Below are positions 22,296 through 32,923 of a DNA stretch of 64,000 bases, one piece after another; the stretch's first letter is position 1; each line of letters begins with the position of its first letter. The notes under the pieces are model-generated. The model had not been told where the DNA came from. It saw nothing but the letters and a program-made list of their open reading frames with translations, and ran no database searches. Source of the DNA: Botryosphaeria dothidea (Eukaryota; Ascomycota; Dothideomycetes; Botryosphaeriales; Botryosphaeriaceae); the NCBI GenBank assembly GCA_011503125.2, contig WWBZ02000002.1, positions 62,001 to 126,000 of the forward strand, given 5' to 3'. The position numbers were made by a program, and so were the translations under genes.

Positions 22296-23445
22296 CGCTG
22301 AAATTCAATGGGCTCCCGTACGAGCCATTATGATTCTCATGAAAGCTTTAACTCTGGCTGGACCGACTTCGTCCAGCCACACGAAGTACGGCCTCTTCAC
22401 CGAACGTGAAACGGATAGGAGCATAGCATGTCCAACGCTTTAGCTAATGATTACATGGCCTCTCTCTTTTCGGGACATGGTTTATCTTTCTTTTGGTCTT
22501 CGCATCTGGACGGTTCTCTGCCTACTTCTTTTCCAGAACATTGAACCTAACAGACGCCCACTCGAGTACATTACCGGGATATGGGGAGATCTACATGATA
22601 GCTCTCAAGATGAAGAGTTTTCCTTGGCGCATTAAACGCTTATTGTTTTACGGCGTTTACCCGGGGTTAATTTGGCTTGGCCTTTCGCATTTGGGACGGC
22701 GATACGAGGGAGGCTGTTCTCTGCTACGGAATGACAGCTACATCCGCCTGCAGAAGACTTTCTGTGTGTGAGGTAGCGGCGAGGAGTTTGTGGCGTGCAC
22801 AAGCTGAGGGTCGACAGCGCTCCATTGCGCAACCCGGGCTCTTTTACTTTAATTTCGATGATGTACAGTACCGTATGCCAGCGACTGGTAGAGATGGAGG
22901 AATGAACCGTCGTCGCTTGATCATCGTTTTCAGATGTTGATGTGCGTGGTGGGGTACTTTCTCTTAGTTTCGCGTGAAAAAGCGATCCAATGCCTGAGAC
23001 TATTCTAAAATTTACATTTAGACGGGTGCTTTCCCGTCTGCTGTAGTGATTTTGACCAAGTTCAATACTCTGATGCCAAGTTCATTGGTGGATCCAAGAA
23101 CTACAGAGGGGTGTGATTTTTCCACAGAAGGTCAGATTATTGTAAGTATCATAGGGAGTGGAAGCATTCGTCCGGACACAGATATATTATGTTTTTAGGA
23201 ATAAACCCATCCGGACGAATGCTTCCACTCCCTACGAGGTTCTGTTTTCTAGAGGCCGTCGCCGCGAACCATCGGCTGCAATACCCCCCTGTATGCTACG
23301 CGCACGGACCATGTTGACTATGCCCAGAATGGAGCTTTACGCGACGCACATCCAAACCCTCAATTTCTTCGCGGCCGCAACTCTTCTTGTCTTTCCTCTT
23401 CAACCACGACGTCGACAAAGTCCAACGACCGCCAACGACAACAAA
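22296..23445. other. Intergenic upstream of RPL8
   Basis: Contains the ING gene 3' UTR, then the RPL8 upstream region. The only structured feature is the inverted-repeat element at 23152..23234. No coding region supported. Confidence 0.55.
23152..23234. mobile_element. 83-bp miniature inverted-repeat element (MITE-like)
   Basis: Perfect 25-bp inverted repeat: the left arm 23152..23176 starts TAGGGAGTGGAAGCATTCG and the right arm 23210..23234 is its exact reverse complement. The AT-rich loop is 33 bp. Both ends carry TA next to GGGAG/CTCCC, compatible with a TA target duplication as for Tc1/mariner-derived elements. It lies about 210 bp upstream of the RPL8 start codon. Related, degenerate copies occur at 57123..57190 and 63278..63357, supporting a dispersed family. 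There is no coding capacity, so mobilisation would be non-autonomous. Confidence 0.75.
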
Positions 23446-24571
23446 ATGGTAAGCTACCCGGAATGAATGCTTGAAGCATCAAAGTCTGCAGTACCTCTGC
23501 CCTCTGCTCGCCGCAACGGCGACTGAGGTGCATGTCGCATCAATTTTCCGCGCATCACCAGCACTTGCTGGATGATGTTAGCGATGATTTGGCTTGAGCC
23601 ATGTTGTGCAGAAATGTCATCATGCGCTCTTTAGAGATCAAAGAATCAGTGGCTGATTCTTTTCTCAATGATAGCCTCCTAAGTCGGGAAAGAAGACCGC
23701 CCCTGCGCCCTTCTCGTCGGGCAAGGCTGGCTCTAAGAAGCAGGCCAAGGTAAGCTGACTCCAATCCATACTCTCTTCACCTCGTATGCTAACCAATGCA
23801 TGTAGAACCCCCTCCTCGAGAAGCGCCCCCGCAACTATGGCATCGGTCAGGACATCCAGCCCAAGCGCAACTTGTCGCGCATGGTGAAGTGGCCCGAGTA
23901 TGTCCGTCTTCAGCGCCAGAAGAAGATCCTCAACCTTCGCCTGAAGGTTCCCCCGGCGATCTCCCAGTTCCAGCACGTCCTCGACCGCAACACCGCTGCT
24001 CAGGCCCTTAAGCTCCTCAACAAGTACCGTCCGGAGACCAAGGCCGAGAAGAAGGAGCGTCTCACCAAGGAGGCCACTGCCATTGCTGAGGGCAAGAAGA
24101 AGGAGGATGTCTCCAAGAAGCCCTACGCCGTCAAGTATGGTCTCAACCACGTCGTTGGCCTGATCGAGAACAAGAAGGCTTCTCTTGTCCTGATCCCCAA
24201 CGACGTTGACCCCATTGAGCTGGTCATCTTCCTTCCCGCTCTCTGCCGCAAGATGGGTGTCCCGTACGCCATCATCAAGGGCAAGGCCCGTCTCGGCACT
24301 GTCGTCCACAAGAAGGTTCGTACCAGCTACTGACTCACGTCACTGTTCCAAATCTAACATCGAATAACAGACCGCCGCCGTCCTCGCCCTGACCGAGGTC
24401 CGCTCCGAGGACAAGTCCGAGTTCTCCAAGCTCGTCTCTGCCATCAAGGAGGGCTACACCGACAAGCACGAGGAGAGCCGCCGTCACTGGGGTGGTGGTA
24501 TCATGGGCTTCAAGGCCAACGCCAAGCAGGAGAAGAAGCGCAAGGCTCTGGAGAGCGCCATCAAGATCTAA
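23446..24571 (+). CDS. RPL8: 60S ribosomal protein L8 (eL8, L7Ae family)
   Basis: Cytosolic large-subunit ribosomal protein with an L7Ae RNA-binding fold. Four exons join in frame to 262 aa: 23446..23448 (the start codon alone), 23675..23749, 23806..24315 and 24371..24571. The sequence opens [14 protein letters not shown]. The L8 core follows: [34 protein letters not shown], the L7Ae motif [20 protein letters not shown], and [18 protein letters not shown]. The C-terminus [16 protein letters not shown] is diagnostic. Introns right at or near the start codon are common in fungal ribosomal protein genes. Codon use is strongly C-ending, as expected for high expression. A pyrimidine-rich stretch lies upstream (about 23385-23405). 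Confidence 0.97.
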
Positions 24572-24967
24572 ATGGTCTAAAAGTTTCAGCTTTCAAAAAT
24601 CACGATACCAAAATGGATGGATAAACGGGACTCAGGCGTGTCTTCCTCAGTTTAGCGGGCGTTGGTGGAAATCCGACAGGAATGCGATTAACACTTTCTT
24701 CGCAAATGACAAGGAAGCACTCACTGGCCCAGTAAATGACTTGAACCCTGCCCTTTGTGTCGTGAGTAATGTACCCAGTGCTATCTGTTAGCCGTTATCG
24801 GGGTTCCGCCCCGCCGAGACTCCGATGCACCGCCGCCAATCGTCCCGCCGCCTTCCATGCTGCGTCATCCTCCTGCCCCACCATAACTTCCTTCAGCTTC
24901 CTTCAGTGCTGCAGTCAAAGCAGCCACTGTGCTACCACTCTCAATAAGCCCCCCCTGCTATCGCGCA
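24572..24967. other. Intergenic RPL8 / cyclodeaminase-like gene
   Basis: Tandem plus-strand genes 396 bp apart. RPL8 3' UTR, then promoter of the next gene; no other feature recognised. Confidence 0.5.
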
Positions 24968-26377
24968 ATGCCTCTCACAATCCTCTCAGATCAGAATGTC
25001 AAATCATTGTTACATTCTTTGAGCCGTCAGGACATCCTCGACCTTCAGCTGTCGCTCGCTGACGCGCTTCACTACTACTCAACTGCAACTGAGACCGAGA
25101 GTGGTTGCTGTGCAACTTACCAACCTCAAAGAATCCATCTCAAGCGCAAAGATGGTTCCACAACACTCTTCATGCCTGCCAGCAGCAATGAGGGCCTAGG
25201 AGTGAAGATCGTGACGCTACCCACCGTGTCAGGAAACAAGCCATCCGACATGACAGAGTCCATGTCATCCATGTCTTTAGCTTCAGGAGGTTCCTCAGTG
25301 GCCAGCAAGAACCTCTCGTCCCCCCGCGGCTCGCTCACGCTCCTCGACACGGACGGCTTCCCACGCGGCCTGATCAACGCCGAGGAGATCACGGCCTTCC
25401 GTACCGCGCTGGCATCAACGATGTTGTTCAAGAAGCGCAAGAACGTGCACGACCTGACCATCTTCGGCGCGGGCAAGCAGGCGTACTGGCACGCGCGGCT
25501 GGCGCTGCTGTTGCGGCCCGACGAGATCCACCATCTCAACATTATCAACCGCAGCTTCGAGACGGGCAGGAACCTGATCAAGCAGTTGTTCGACCCGGAG
25601 AACAACAAGGAGCATGCCGTGCACCGGCCCGACGTCAAGATCATCACGCCTGCCCACACCGAGTACGAGCGCTTGCTCAAGAGCACCGTGCGCGCGTCAT
25701 CGGCCATCTTCCTCACTACGCCGTCGGTCGAGCCGCTGTTCCCGGCGGGGTACCTGACGAACACGGAAGGCCGGAAGAAGGGGAGATATATCGCGGCCAT
25801 CGGAAGCGTGAGTCCTGCCACATCTCCCCTCCCCCGCAAACAAAAATCCTCCACTCATAAAACCTCAATTGACTGACTATGGACACAGTACAAACCCCAC
25901 ATGATCGAGATCCACCCGGACATCATCCGCCAAGCCGTCGCGCCGCAGCACCACGGCCGCCACTTCCACAAGCACGCCAAGAACGGCGGCGCCGTCATCG
26001 TCGACAGCGTCGAGTCGTGCATGCGCGAGGCCGGCGAGATCGTCCAGGCGGGGCTCGAAGGGGACCAGGTCGTCGAGCTCGGCGAGCTCATCATGCTCAG
26101 ACGCGACGCCGAGGCGCGGCAGCGCGGCGTCGCGGCGTCGTCGACCAGCAGCTTGGGCGCGGACTCGGGCGTGCAGATTACGGACGATGATAAGTGTCCG
26201 GGCGGCGTGACGGGGGGCAGTTTGGATGAGGGGGATTTGGGGCTGCGGGATTGGTTGGAGAAGGGGAATGTGATTTACAAGAGCGTGGGGCTGGGGTTGA
26301 TGGATGTGGTTGTGGGTGCGGATTTGGTGACGTTGGCGGATTCGAAGGGGGTGGGCACGAGGGTGGATGATTTTTGA
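24968..26377 (+). CDS. Ornithine cyclodeaminase / mu-crystallin family protein
   Basis: NAD(P)-dependent Rossmann enzyme family that includes ornithine cyclodeaminase, ketimine reductase and fungal proline-utilisation-linked proteins; the true substrate is unknown. Exons 24968..25807 and 25889..26377 (81-bp intron) give 442 aa. Family features: an N-terminal dimerisation half with TTLFMPASS and GVKIVTLP, LLDTDGFPRGLINAEEITAFRTALAS, the nucleotide-binding loop DLTIFGAGKQAYWHARLAL, FLTTPSVEPLFP and AAIGS. The C-terminal half has KSVGLGLMDVVVGADLV. A Ser-rich insertion of about 35 residues (SMSSMSLASGGSSVASK region, near residue 105) splits the N-terminal half, and another low-complexity loop occurs near residue 380. 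The start at 24968 is chosen because the preceding in-frame codons lack family similarity. Confidence 0.9.
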
Positions 26378-27038
26378 GGAGGGTGCGTATAGAGTTGTTG
26401 GTTGCTGAACGGTGAACTCGGTGGGGATGTGGGTGAGCGACTCAGATACCCTTTGACGCCTGTCCTTGAAGAGAAACTGTTTGCGGACGATTGAAACCGG
26501 CCCTATGACACCAGGCTCGTTCCTCTTTCGAGATACCTACGATTTCGTAATGCGGATTCTCTGAAAGTTCCTCCTTGACTCCTCGCGTTCACAAGTTGAG
26601 TCACAATCGCCTTTTGAGCACCGTCGATGATTTCCGCTAAAAGCGTTTTATCAGTCTTCAATTGGTAGGGAGCGCAATTGTACGTTGGCTACTTTGTTGT
26701 TTCTCCCGCGATACCAATTCCTTTTCCCGCAAACAACCGTCCGTAAGGAAAGAAAGTTCAAAGCAACAAAAAAAAAGGAGTACCTTTTCCACCCATCCGC
26801 TTTAAGAGAATGTACACATAAACCCAGAGATACCTTTTTCTTTTTCCATCTCCCCATCCCCACCAGGTGAAGAACAGCTCCCTTCCAAGATGATCGAGTG
26901 GCAGGAAAAACAAAAAAGGTCCATGAATTCATGCAAAGAACGGAAAAGAGGGCGGAAAAGGTTGGAGCGAGAAGAGAAAAAGAAAAGGGGGGGGGGGGGT
27001 GAGTTTGCACGTGCTTTCTCATCTAGCACTGGATTTCC
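26378..27038. other. Convergent intergenic with poly-G tract
   Basis: Holds the 3' UTR of the cyclodeaminase-like gene and probably the 3' region of the minus-strand Thr/Ser-rich locus. A run of 13 G residues lies at 26987..26999. No gene recognised. Confidence 0.5.
26987..26999 (+). repeat. Homopolymer G13 tract
   Basis: Thirteen consecutive G residues follow an A/G-rich stretch. Such tracts are length-unstable, so an assembly or sequencing length error is possible here. Confidence 0.9.
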
Positions 27039-27605
27039 TTAGTGCTTGTATCCATCACCGGTACTACTGGTCGTCCTTGTTGTCGTTGGTGCTGTTGTCG
27101 TTGTCGAAAAGGTCGTCGTCGTCGTCGTCGTTGGGGAGGTTGTGGTTGTGGTTGTCGGGGAGGTTGTCGTCGTACTCGTGGTCGTTGAGCTGGTGTTTGT
27201 CGTGGTGGTTGTCGAGGAAGGTCCGGTTGTCGTCGTCGTGGGAGAGCTCGTGGTTGTTGTGCTTGTCGTTGACGGGGAGGAGGTGGAGGTGGTGGTCGTG
27301 CTCGTGCTCGTGGTTCCGGTCGACGTGGAGGTGGTCGAAGTGGAGGTTGAGGTCGAGGTTGTCGAGGAGCTAGTCGAGGTGGACGTGCTGGTGGATGTGG
27401 ACGTGCCCGTCGTGGTGGAGGTTGGAGTCGACGTCGTCGTGGTGGACGTGGACGTGCTTGTCGGACTGGTAGAGGTGGTAGTGGACGAGCTAATGGTGGT
27501 GGACGATCCTGTGGTGGTGGTGCTCAAAGAGGTAGAGGACGTAGGCGAGGTAGACGTAGACGAAGTGGTAGGCGACACAGTAGTTGACGATGATGAGCTA
27601 GAGAG
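27039..27605 (-). repeat. Thr/Ser-rich low-complexity tract, open in frame with upstream gene
   Basis: On the minus strand about 188 codons stay open, almost entirely Thr, Ser and some Pro (imperfect ACC/TCG/ACG triplets), ending at a stop at 27039. The last residues, TRTTSSTGDGYKH, are not hydrophobic, so there is no GPI signal. The frame is the same as that of the secreted protein upstream and is separated from it only by the TGA at 27606..27608. It may be a mucin-like O-glycosylated C-terminal domain reached by readthrough or by splicing out a candidate 87-nt intron (27523..27609, GT..AG, length divisible by 3). Otherwise it is a 3' remnant after a premature stop. Confidence 0.6.
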
Positions 27606-28195
27606 TCACGTGGAGGCCTTCTGGCATCTGAAGCTGGAAATGAGGTCATTGAAGCCAATGTTGGCGAGGTTGTCAATGCCAGGGGCGTAGACGTTCTGGC
27701 TGGCGTTGCTACTGCAGTTGTTGTCGCTTTGAATAAATGTTAGTACTTACTGCGTTAAAGGAATCTCTCGGACTTCGAGTTAATATCGAGCCACTTACTC
27801 ATAGAAGTTGCAGTAGTAATCGCGAGGGACGGTGACAGAGCTGGCGCGGTTGTCCAGAGGCTCGCTCTGGAAGTTGGCTGTTCAATACCCGATACTGATT
27901 AGCAAAGTCCCATTTCACGCGTGGATATGGAGGAAAGCGGATCTCCGGTGCTGCATTTTTCCACACGCAACTTCTTTTCTTTTCAATAAATTGATAGCTG
28001 GCCTAACTTACTGCAAGTTCCTCCAGTGCTGACAGTGAGAGTCAGGGCCTGGTTAGGGTCCGTGGAGTTGGGCCTGTTGACATCGTTGTAGAACGTGACC
28101 GAGATGAAAGCCGTAGCAGCCCTCTGGTCAATGGCAGCAGCAGCAGCGCCGGATGCGCCCAGCATCAGGGCAGACAGGAAAGCGGTGGCGTGCAT
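27606..28195 (-). CDS. Small secreted cysteine-containing protein
   Basis: Function unknown. Exons 28012..28195, 27799..27877 and 27606..27726 join in frame to 127 aa ending at a TGA. Residues 1-20 (MHATAFLSALMLGASGAAAA) form a clear signal peptide. The mature part contains four cysteines (GGTCTN, DYYCNF, NNCSS, SFRCQK), likely two disulphides, and motifs PRDYYCNFYDDNN and GIDNLANIGF. This pattern resembles small surface or effector-like fungal proteins of unknown role. A TATA-like sequence lies about 125 bp upstream of the start. After the TGA the same frame continues for about 188 codons of Thr/Ser, so the real product could be a 127-aa protein or a wall protein of roughly 290-315 aa. Confidence 0.78.
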
Positions 28196-29110
28196 CTTGG
28201 CTAGTGGTTGGTTTTGAGAGGGTTTGATTGGAAAGTGATTGAAGCGAAAGAAGACTGGAGGGAGCTGTCTGGTGGTGGTGGTGAGGAAAGAAGCATCCCC
28301 AGGCTCATTGCACCTCTTTATATATCCTTTGCGGGAGCTCATCAAAGACAGTCATAGAGTCGAAGATACCGCCGCGAAGGCTCCCTCACACCATCAATCC
28401 AGGCACTCATCCTCCACGAGACACCCCTTGGCTCAAACACGCATGGTTCGCTGACGAGGGTCCCGAGTGGAGGATGTCAAGATGACGCTTGAGATGTCGA
28501 ATCCTACGATAGCCACGAGAGAGGGGGGAGGAGCAGGCAGAGAAAGAGGAGGGGAGGGGGGAAAACGCCTCCCAACAGCGTTTGGACGACAAGACGTAGT
28601 CGAGAGTAGCACACATGTCACCGCACCAGATGGCGGGCTGGGCCAGGTACGCAGCCAAACAGCGTTAGCCGATGCTGCAGCCCTGGGGCGGGCTAGCAGC
28701 CTGTGCGATGCTTCGGTCGCGCAATATAAGCCGGGGCGCTCAGACAACCTGCCCGAAGCGGCCAAAGGACTGATGTTTTAAACAAAGTTACATGATATTG
28801 GCGTCGTACGAAGAAGAAAGAGGACCCGCCACCAACCCCACACTTCAAATCTCCGAGTCCCTTGTCTGAGGCTTTTTTCTTCCCAGCTTCCCAGCTTTCC
28901 AACTTTCTTTCTCCAGCTTTTCTCAACCCTCCCTTTCCACACGCTGCGGCTGCTTTCACAGACATCTCAGCCACGCGGCCCACGCCGCGCCACGTTCGAC
29001 CTCAGTCCATCAGCGCGGTGTTTTAAGCTTCCCCGGTATAATAGCTCCTTGCGTGCTAGTGTCAGAAGCTGAAAAAAGAAAGCGATACATGAAGGAAGAG
29101 AGAAGCAGCG
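28196..29110. other. Intergenic, promoter of secreted protein and GH31 3' side
   Basis: Left: promoter with a TATA-like box. Right: GH31 3' UTR. Purine-rich stretch near 28520-28565. No coding region supported. Confidence 0.5.
28318..28325 (-). promoter_or_regulatory. TATA-like box of small secreted protein gene
   Basis: TATATAAA on the minus strand, about 125 bp upstream of the start codon at 28195. Position and sequence suit a TATA element for a regulated secreted-protein gene. Confidence 0.45.
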
Positions 29111-31755
29111 TTACACGCGCCGGACGGCGACGGCGCCCTTGGCCTGCAGACGCTGCAGGTCATCGTTATCGACAACGTTGGCGCCGCCGGCCGCCACCGT
29201 CAGCGTCGCGACAGCTTCACCCTCGACGCCGACGACGTGCGCGGCCTCGCCGCCGCTGGTGTGGTACAGGCGGACGTCGACGCCGCGGCGCAGCCAGTCG
29301 TACGCGAAGCCTTCGCCCTTGACGCCCTCCTGCTCCTGGCCCAGCACCAGCACCGCGCCCCCGCGCACGTACAGCGGCAGCGTCTCAAAGCCGTGTGTCT
29401 CGCGGCGCCAGCCGGGGCCGTCGACGACGCTGCCATCCCACCAGGAGGTCCAGCGGCCCTTGGGCAGGTAGAAGTCGACGGCGCCGTCCTCGGTGAAGAC
29501 GGGGGCGGCGAGGATGCTGTCGCCGACCATGAACTGGCGATCGAGGAACCAGCTGGTCGGGTCGTCCGGGAACTCGAGGCACATGGCCCGCAGCGACAGC
29601 GGCCAGCCGTTGCGGCGGCTGGTCTCGCCCTGGGCATACAGGTAGGGCATCAGCCGCCGCTTGAGGCGCACAAAGGAGCGCAGCACGCTGGTCGCGCTGC
29701 CCTCGCCCTTGGCGCCGTCGTCGATGAGCCACGGCACCCGGTACGAGTTGGACCCGTGCAGCCGGCTGTGCGAGCACAGCAGCCCGAACGCAACCCACCG
29801 CTTGTAGATCCACGGCGGCGGGTTGCCCTCGAAGCCACCGATGTCGCAGGACCAGAAGCTGAAGCCTGACAGCCCCAGTGACAGCCCTCCGCGGATCGAC
29901 TCGGCGAGCGCGGCGGGCGTGGACTCGCAGTCGCCGCCCCAGCACTGGTGTGTCACGGTCAGATGGACATGTCAAAGAGGGAGAAGGAGGAGCGGAAAGG
30001 AGCGTAGCTTACCAGCGGAAAGCGCTGTGTCCCCGCAGTGGCGGCACGCGCAAACAGCACGGCCTGGTCGCGTCCGTAGCGGTCCTGCAGCGCCTCGTAG
30101 ACGACCTTGTTGTACCAGAAGGCGTAGTAGTTGTGCATGCGGGCTGGGTCAACGGAGCGGTCGTGCCACTGCACGTCGGTGGCGGGGATGCGCTCGCCAA
30201 AGTCGGTCTTGAGCGTGTCGACGCCCAGGTCGAACAGCTGCTTCAGACAGCCGACGTACCAGTCGCGCGCCGCCGGGTTGGTGATGTCGACGACGCCCAT
30301 GCCCGTCTGCCACAGGTCCCACTGCCACACATCGCCGTTCTTGCGCTTCAGCAGGTAGCCCTTCTCGGCCGCGTAGCGGAACACGGGCGACGCCTGGCCC
30401 AGGTACGGGTTGATCCACACGCACACCTTGTTGGCCAGCCCGCCCTCCTTCATCCGCCTGATCTGGCCCGCCGCATCGGGGAAGTGCTCCGACGAGAACA
30501 CGAAGTCGCACCAGTGGAAGGCCCGCAGCCAGAAGCAGTCGAAGTGGAATGTCTCGACCGGCACCTCGCGCGACTGCATCTCCTCGAGGAAGTGCGTGAC
30601 CGTCTTCTCGTCGTAGTCGGTCGTGAAGGACGTCGACAGCCACAATCCGAAACTCCAGGCAGGCAACTTGCCGGTCCTTCCCGTCAGCAGCGCGTACTTG
30701 CTCAGCACCTCCTTGGGCCCGCCCGCCCCGTAGATGATGTACCACTTCAGCCGCTGGCCCTCGACCGACGCCTGCAGCCGGCAGCACCGCTCGCTGCCAA
30801 TCTCCAGCGACACCCGCTCCGGCGTGTCGATGAAGACGCCGTACCCCTTGGAGCTGAGGTAGAACGGGATGTTCTTGTACGCCTGGTCGCTCGACGTGCC
30901 GCCGTCCTCGTTCCAGAGCTCCACCGTCTGGCCCACCTTGTTCCACGCCCCGAACCGCTCGCCCAGCCCGTGGATCGTCTCGCCGACCCCGAGCTCATGC
31001 TGCGTGAAGACGTAGTGCTGCAGGTTGCGCATGTCCTCGACCTGCTTCGGGTTGCTGGTCGCCGGGCTGTACGCGAGGCCCACGCTGCGGTTCAGCAGCT
31101 GCGTGAGCTCCTTGGACCCGTCCGTGGCGTGGAAGCGGATGTCAAAGGCATGCGGGTCCGGCCCGACGGTGGCAGAGAGCGCTCCCGATGTGAGCGTCGT
31201 CCCTTTCTCCCCTCTGCTGATGCCGGCTGAAGATCATGTCAGAGCCCGTAAGCATGCGAGTGAGATATCGGCACTCACTCTTCCCGGTCTCCGGCTTTCC
31301 GTCCGGGAACAGCTCGAAGTTCGGTCCCCTCCTCTGAGCTCCTAAGAAGTGGGTGGCCTCGATGGAAATGACGCCGTCAAACTGCGCCTCCAGCTCGACG
31401 TTGATGGTGCTCAGGTTCAGCGTGTCACCGCGGGAGCGGATGTGCCTCGTGGGGCACAGCAGGTCGAGGGCTTTGTCGTCTCGCGGCGTGATTGTGTAGA
31501 CGTCTTCCGCATACTGGACGTGCTTGTCGGCCGCAACGAGCCACATGCCTGGACGTTGTTAGGACTGCGTTGCTTGCCACCAATGGCAGCGAGACGTTGC
31601 AAACGTATGAAGTTGACCGAGTCTCTTCAAGATCGAGAGTAGGTGAAGTAGAACGATGCACCCAATGGCACACGACTTGCAACAAAAGAGCGGTAGATCC
31701 GACGAGCAAACGTGAACGCAAGAGGAAGCCGAAACTCACCATCGCGGAACTTCAT
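29111..31755 (-). CDS. GH31 alpha-xylosidase (YicI-like), intracellular
   Basis: Releases alpha-1,6-linked xylose from xyloglucan oligosaccharides; GH31 retaining mechanism. Exons 31740..31755 (16 nt), 31279..31548, 30013..31226 and 29111..29944 join in frame to 777 aa, the usual YicI-type length. It starts MKFRDGMWLVAADKH with no signal peptide, so a cytoplasmic enzyme is likely. Motifs: HELGVGETIHGLGERFGAWN, WSFGLWLSTSFTTDYDE, FHFDCFWLRAFHWCDF, the nucleophile Asp in DTLKTDFGERIP (the FGERIP form is typical of alpha-xylosidases rather than alpha-glucosidases), and the acid/base region CWGGDCEST split by the last intron. SFWSCDIGGFEG follows. The gene is very GC-rich at third positions, which creates long antisense open frames. 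Substrate specificity is inferred from motifs. Confidence 0.94.
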
Positions 31756-32923
31756 GTTGACCAGCAATCACCAGGCCTCTTCTAAAAACTTCCGACCCAA
31801 AGTAAGAGACAATTCAGAGCAGCGCAAAGATAGGTGCCACAACAGCAGCAGCCCCAAAAAAATCCTCCAAAATAGCGCGGGGGAGGCAGCGGATTCATAT
31901 ACGTTTCCTGCATCTCCACTATTTCCTGCCTTCCTCATCAGCAGACGTCAAATAGAGCACAGTCTCTTGTCCGTCCGCCGCACCACACGAGCTTTCCCTC
32001 CGAAGAGCTCGCTTAAGCACCCCGCCTGTCCCCTTCAAGGCCCGGAGGGGGCCTCTCCGCAGAGCTCACCTCGTCTCACCAGCAGCAGCGACGGGATAAG
32101 TCGACCAATTTATCCGCTGGCCAGGGCAATGTATGCTCTGCTGACGGAAGATCTCTGGCCGAAAAGGCGGATCGGAAGGGCGATGAATAAGAGGAGCAGC
32201 TGCGAGGAGAGACGCATGCGGAGTTGACTGCTTCTCTCCGGCAGCTTCGCGGGGAAGCACGTGAATACAGTGATCACTCCATAGCTGCGTCTCGGAAAGC
32301 CGATGGAAAATCCAATGGTGAAGGGGTTAGGGATCGTGGGGTGGTGTTCCTTCAACGGATCCTCGTGTTGAGTGAGGCTTTCTGCAGGATTCCGGCTCGG
32401 CGCAAAGGTACCCCGCTTTGACGCGCATGGGGTCGTGGGCAAGAAAGAATGTCGCCGGCTTACCTGATCCAGCACGCTTCTTCTTGCCTGCTGGAAATTC
32501 CTCCCTGTCACACCTGGAGAGAGGGCACGCAAAAGGGCATATGAGGTTTGAAATTGTATTCGTCATCCTCTCTAACCCCACAGCTTTCAGCATTGGAGAA
32601 AGCAAATATCCTTCTATGCAATCGACCATCGCCTGCCCATGCAATAATAAGTGTTTCCGTGGAGCCGAAAAAATTGGAAAGAGCTTGTCCAACTGACCAT
32701 CATCCTGAGAGAGGGAGCCTCACTACCTGCCACCCATAACCGTCCCGCCTTCTCCCTTTTACCTAACCTCATGGTCCATACTCATACAAACAAGACCAGC
32801 CCATGCAAATTGATCCATTATGACGGGGGGAAGACGCAAAAGTAGGGTGGTCAAGAAAAAGGGAAACCGCAATTGAATAGGACAGAAAGGAAGAGGGAAA
32901 CTCGTCCGCCACTCTGGCGCTCT
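31756..32923. other. Intergenic, GH31 promoter and BLM10 3' side
   Basis: 1.17 kb. The left part is upstream of GH31 and the right part holds the BLM10 3' UTR. Open frames up to 171 codons exist but show no domains. Nothing else recognised. Confidence 0.45.

Noticed and set aside
27046..27690. 214-codon Val/Glu-rich plus-strand frame
   Set aside because: It is the complement of the Thr/Ser triplet tract; repetitive VVVV/EV text reflects the repeat, not a protein.
29878..31230. 450-codon plus-strand open frame
   Set aside because: It is the antisense shadow of the GC-rich GH31 gene; the translation is Val/Arg/Leu-biased with no domain, and the minus strand carries an unmistakable enzyme.
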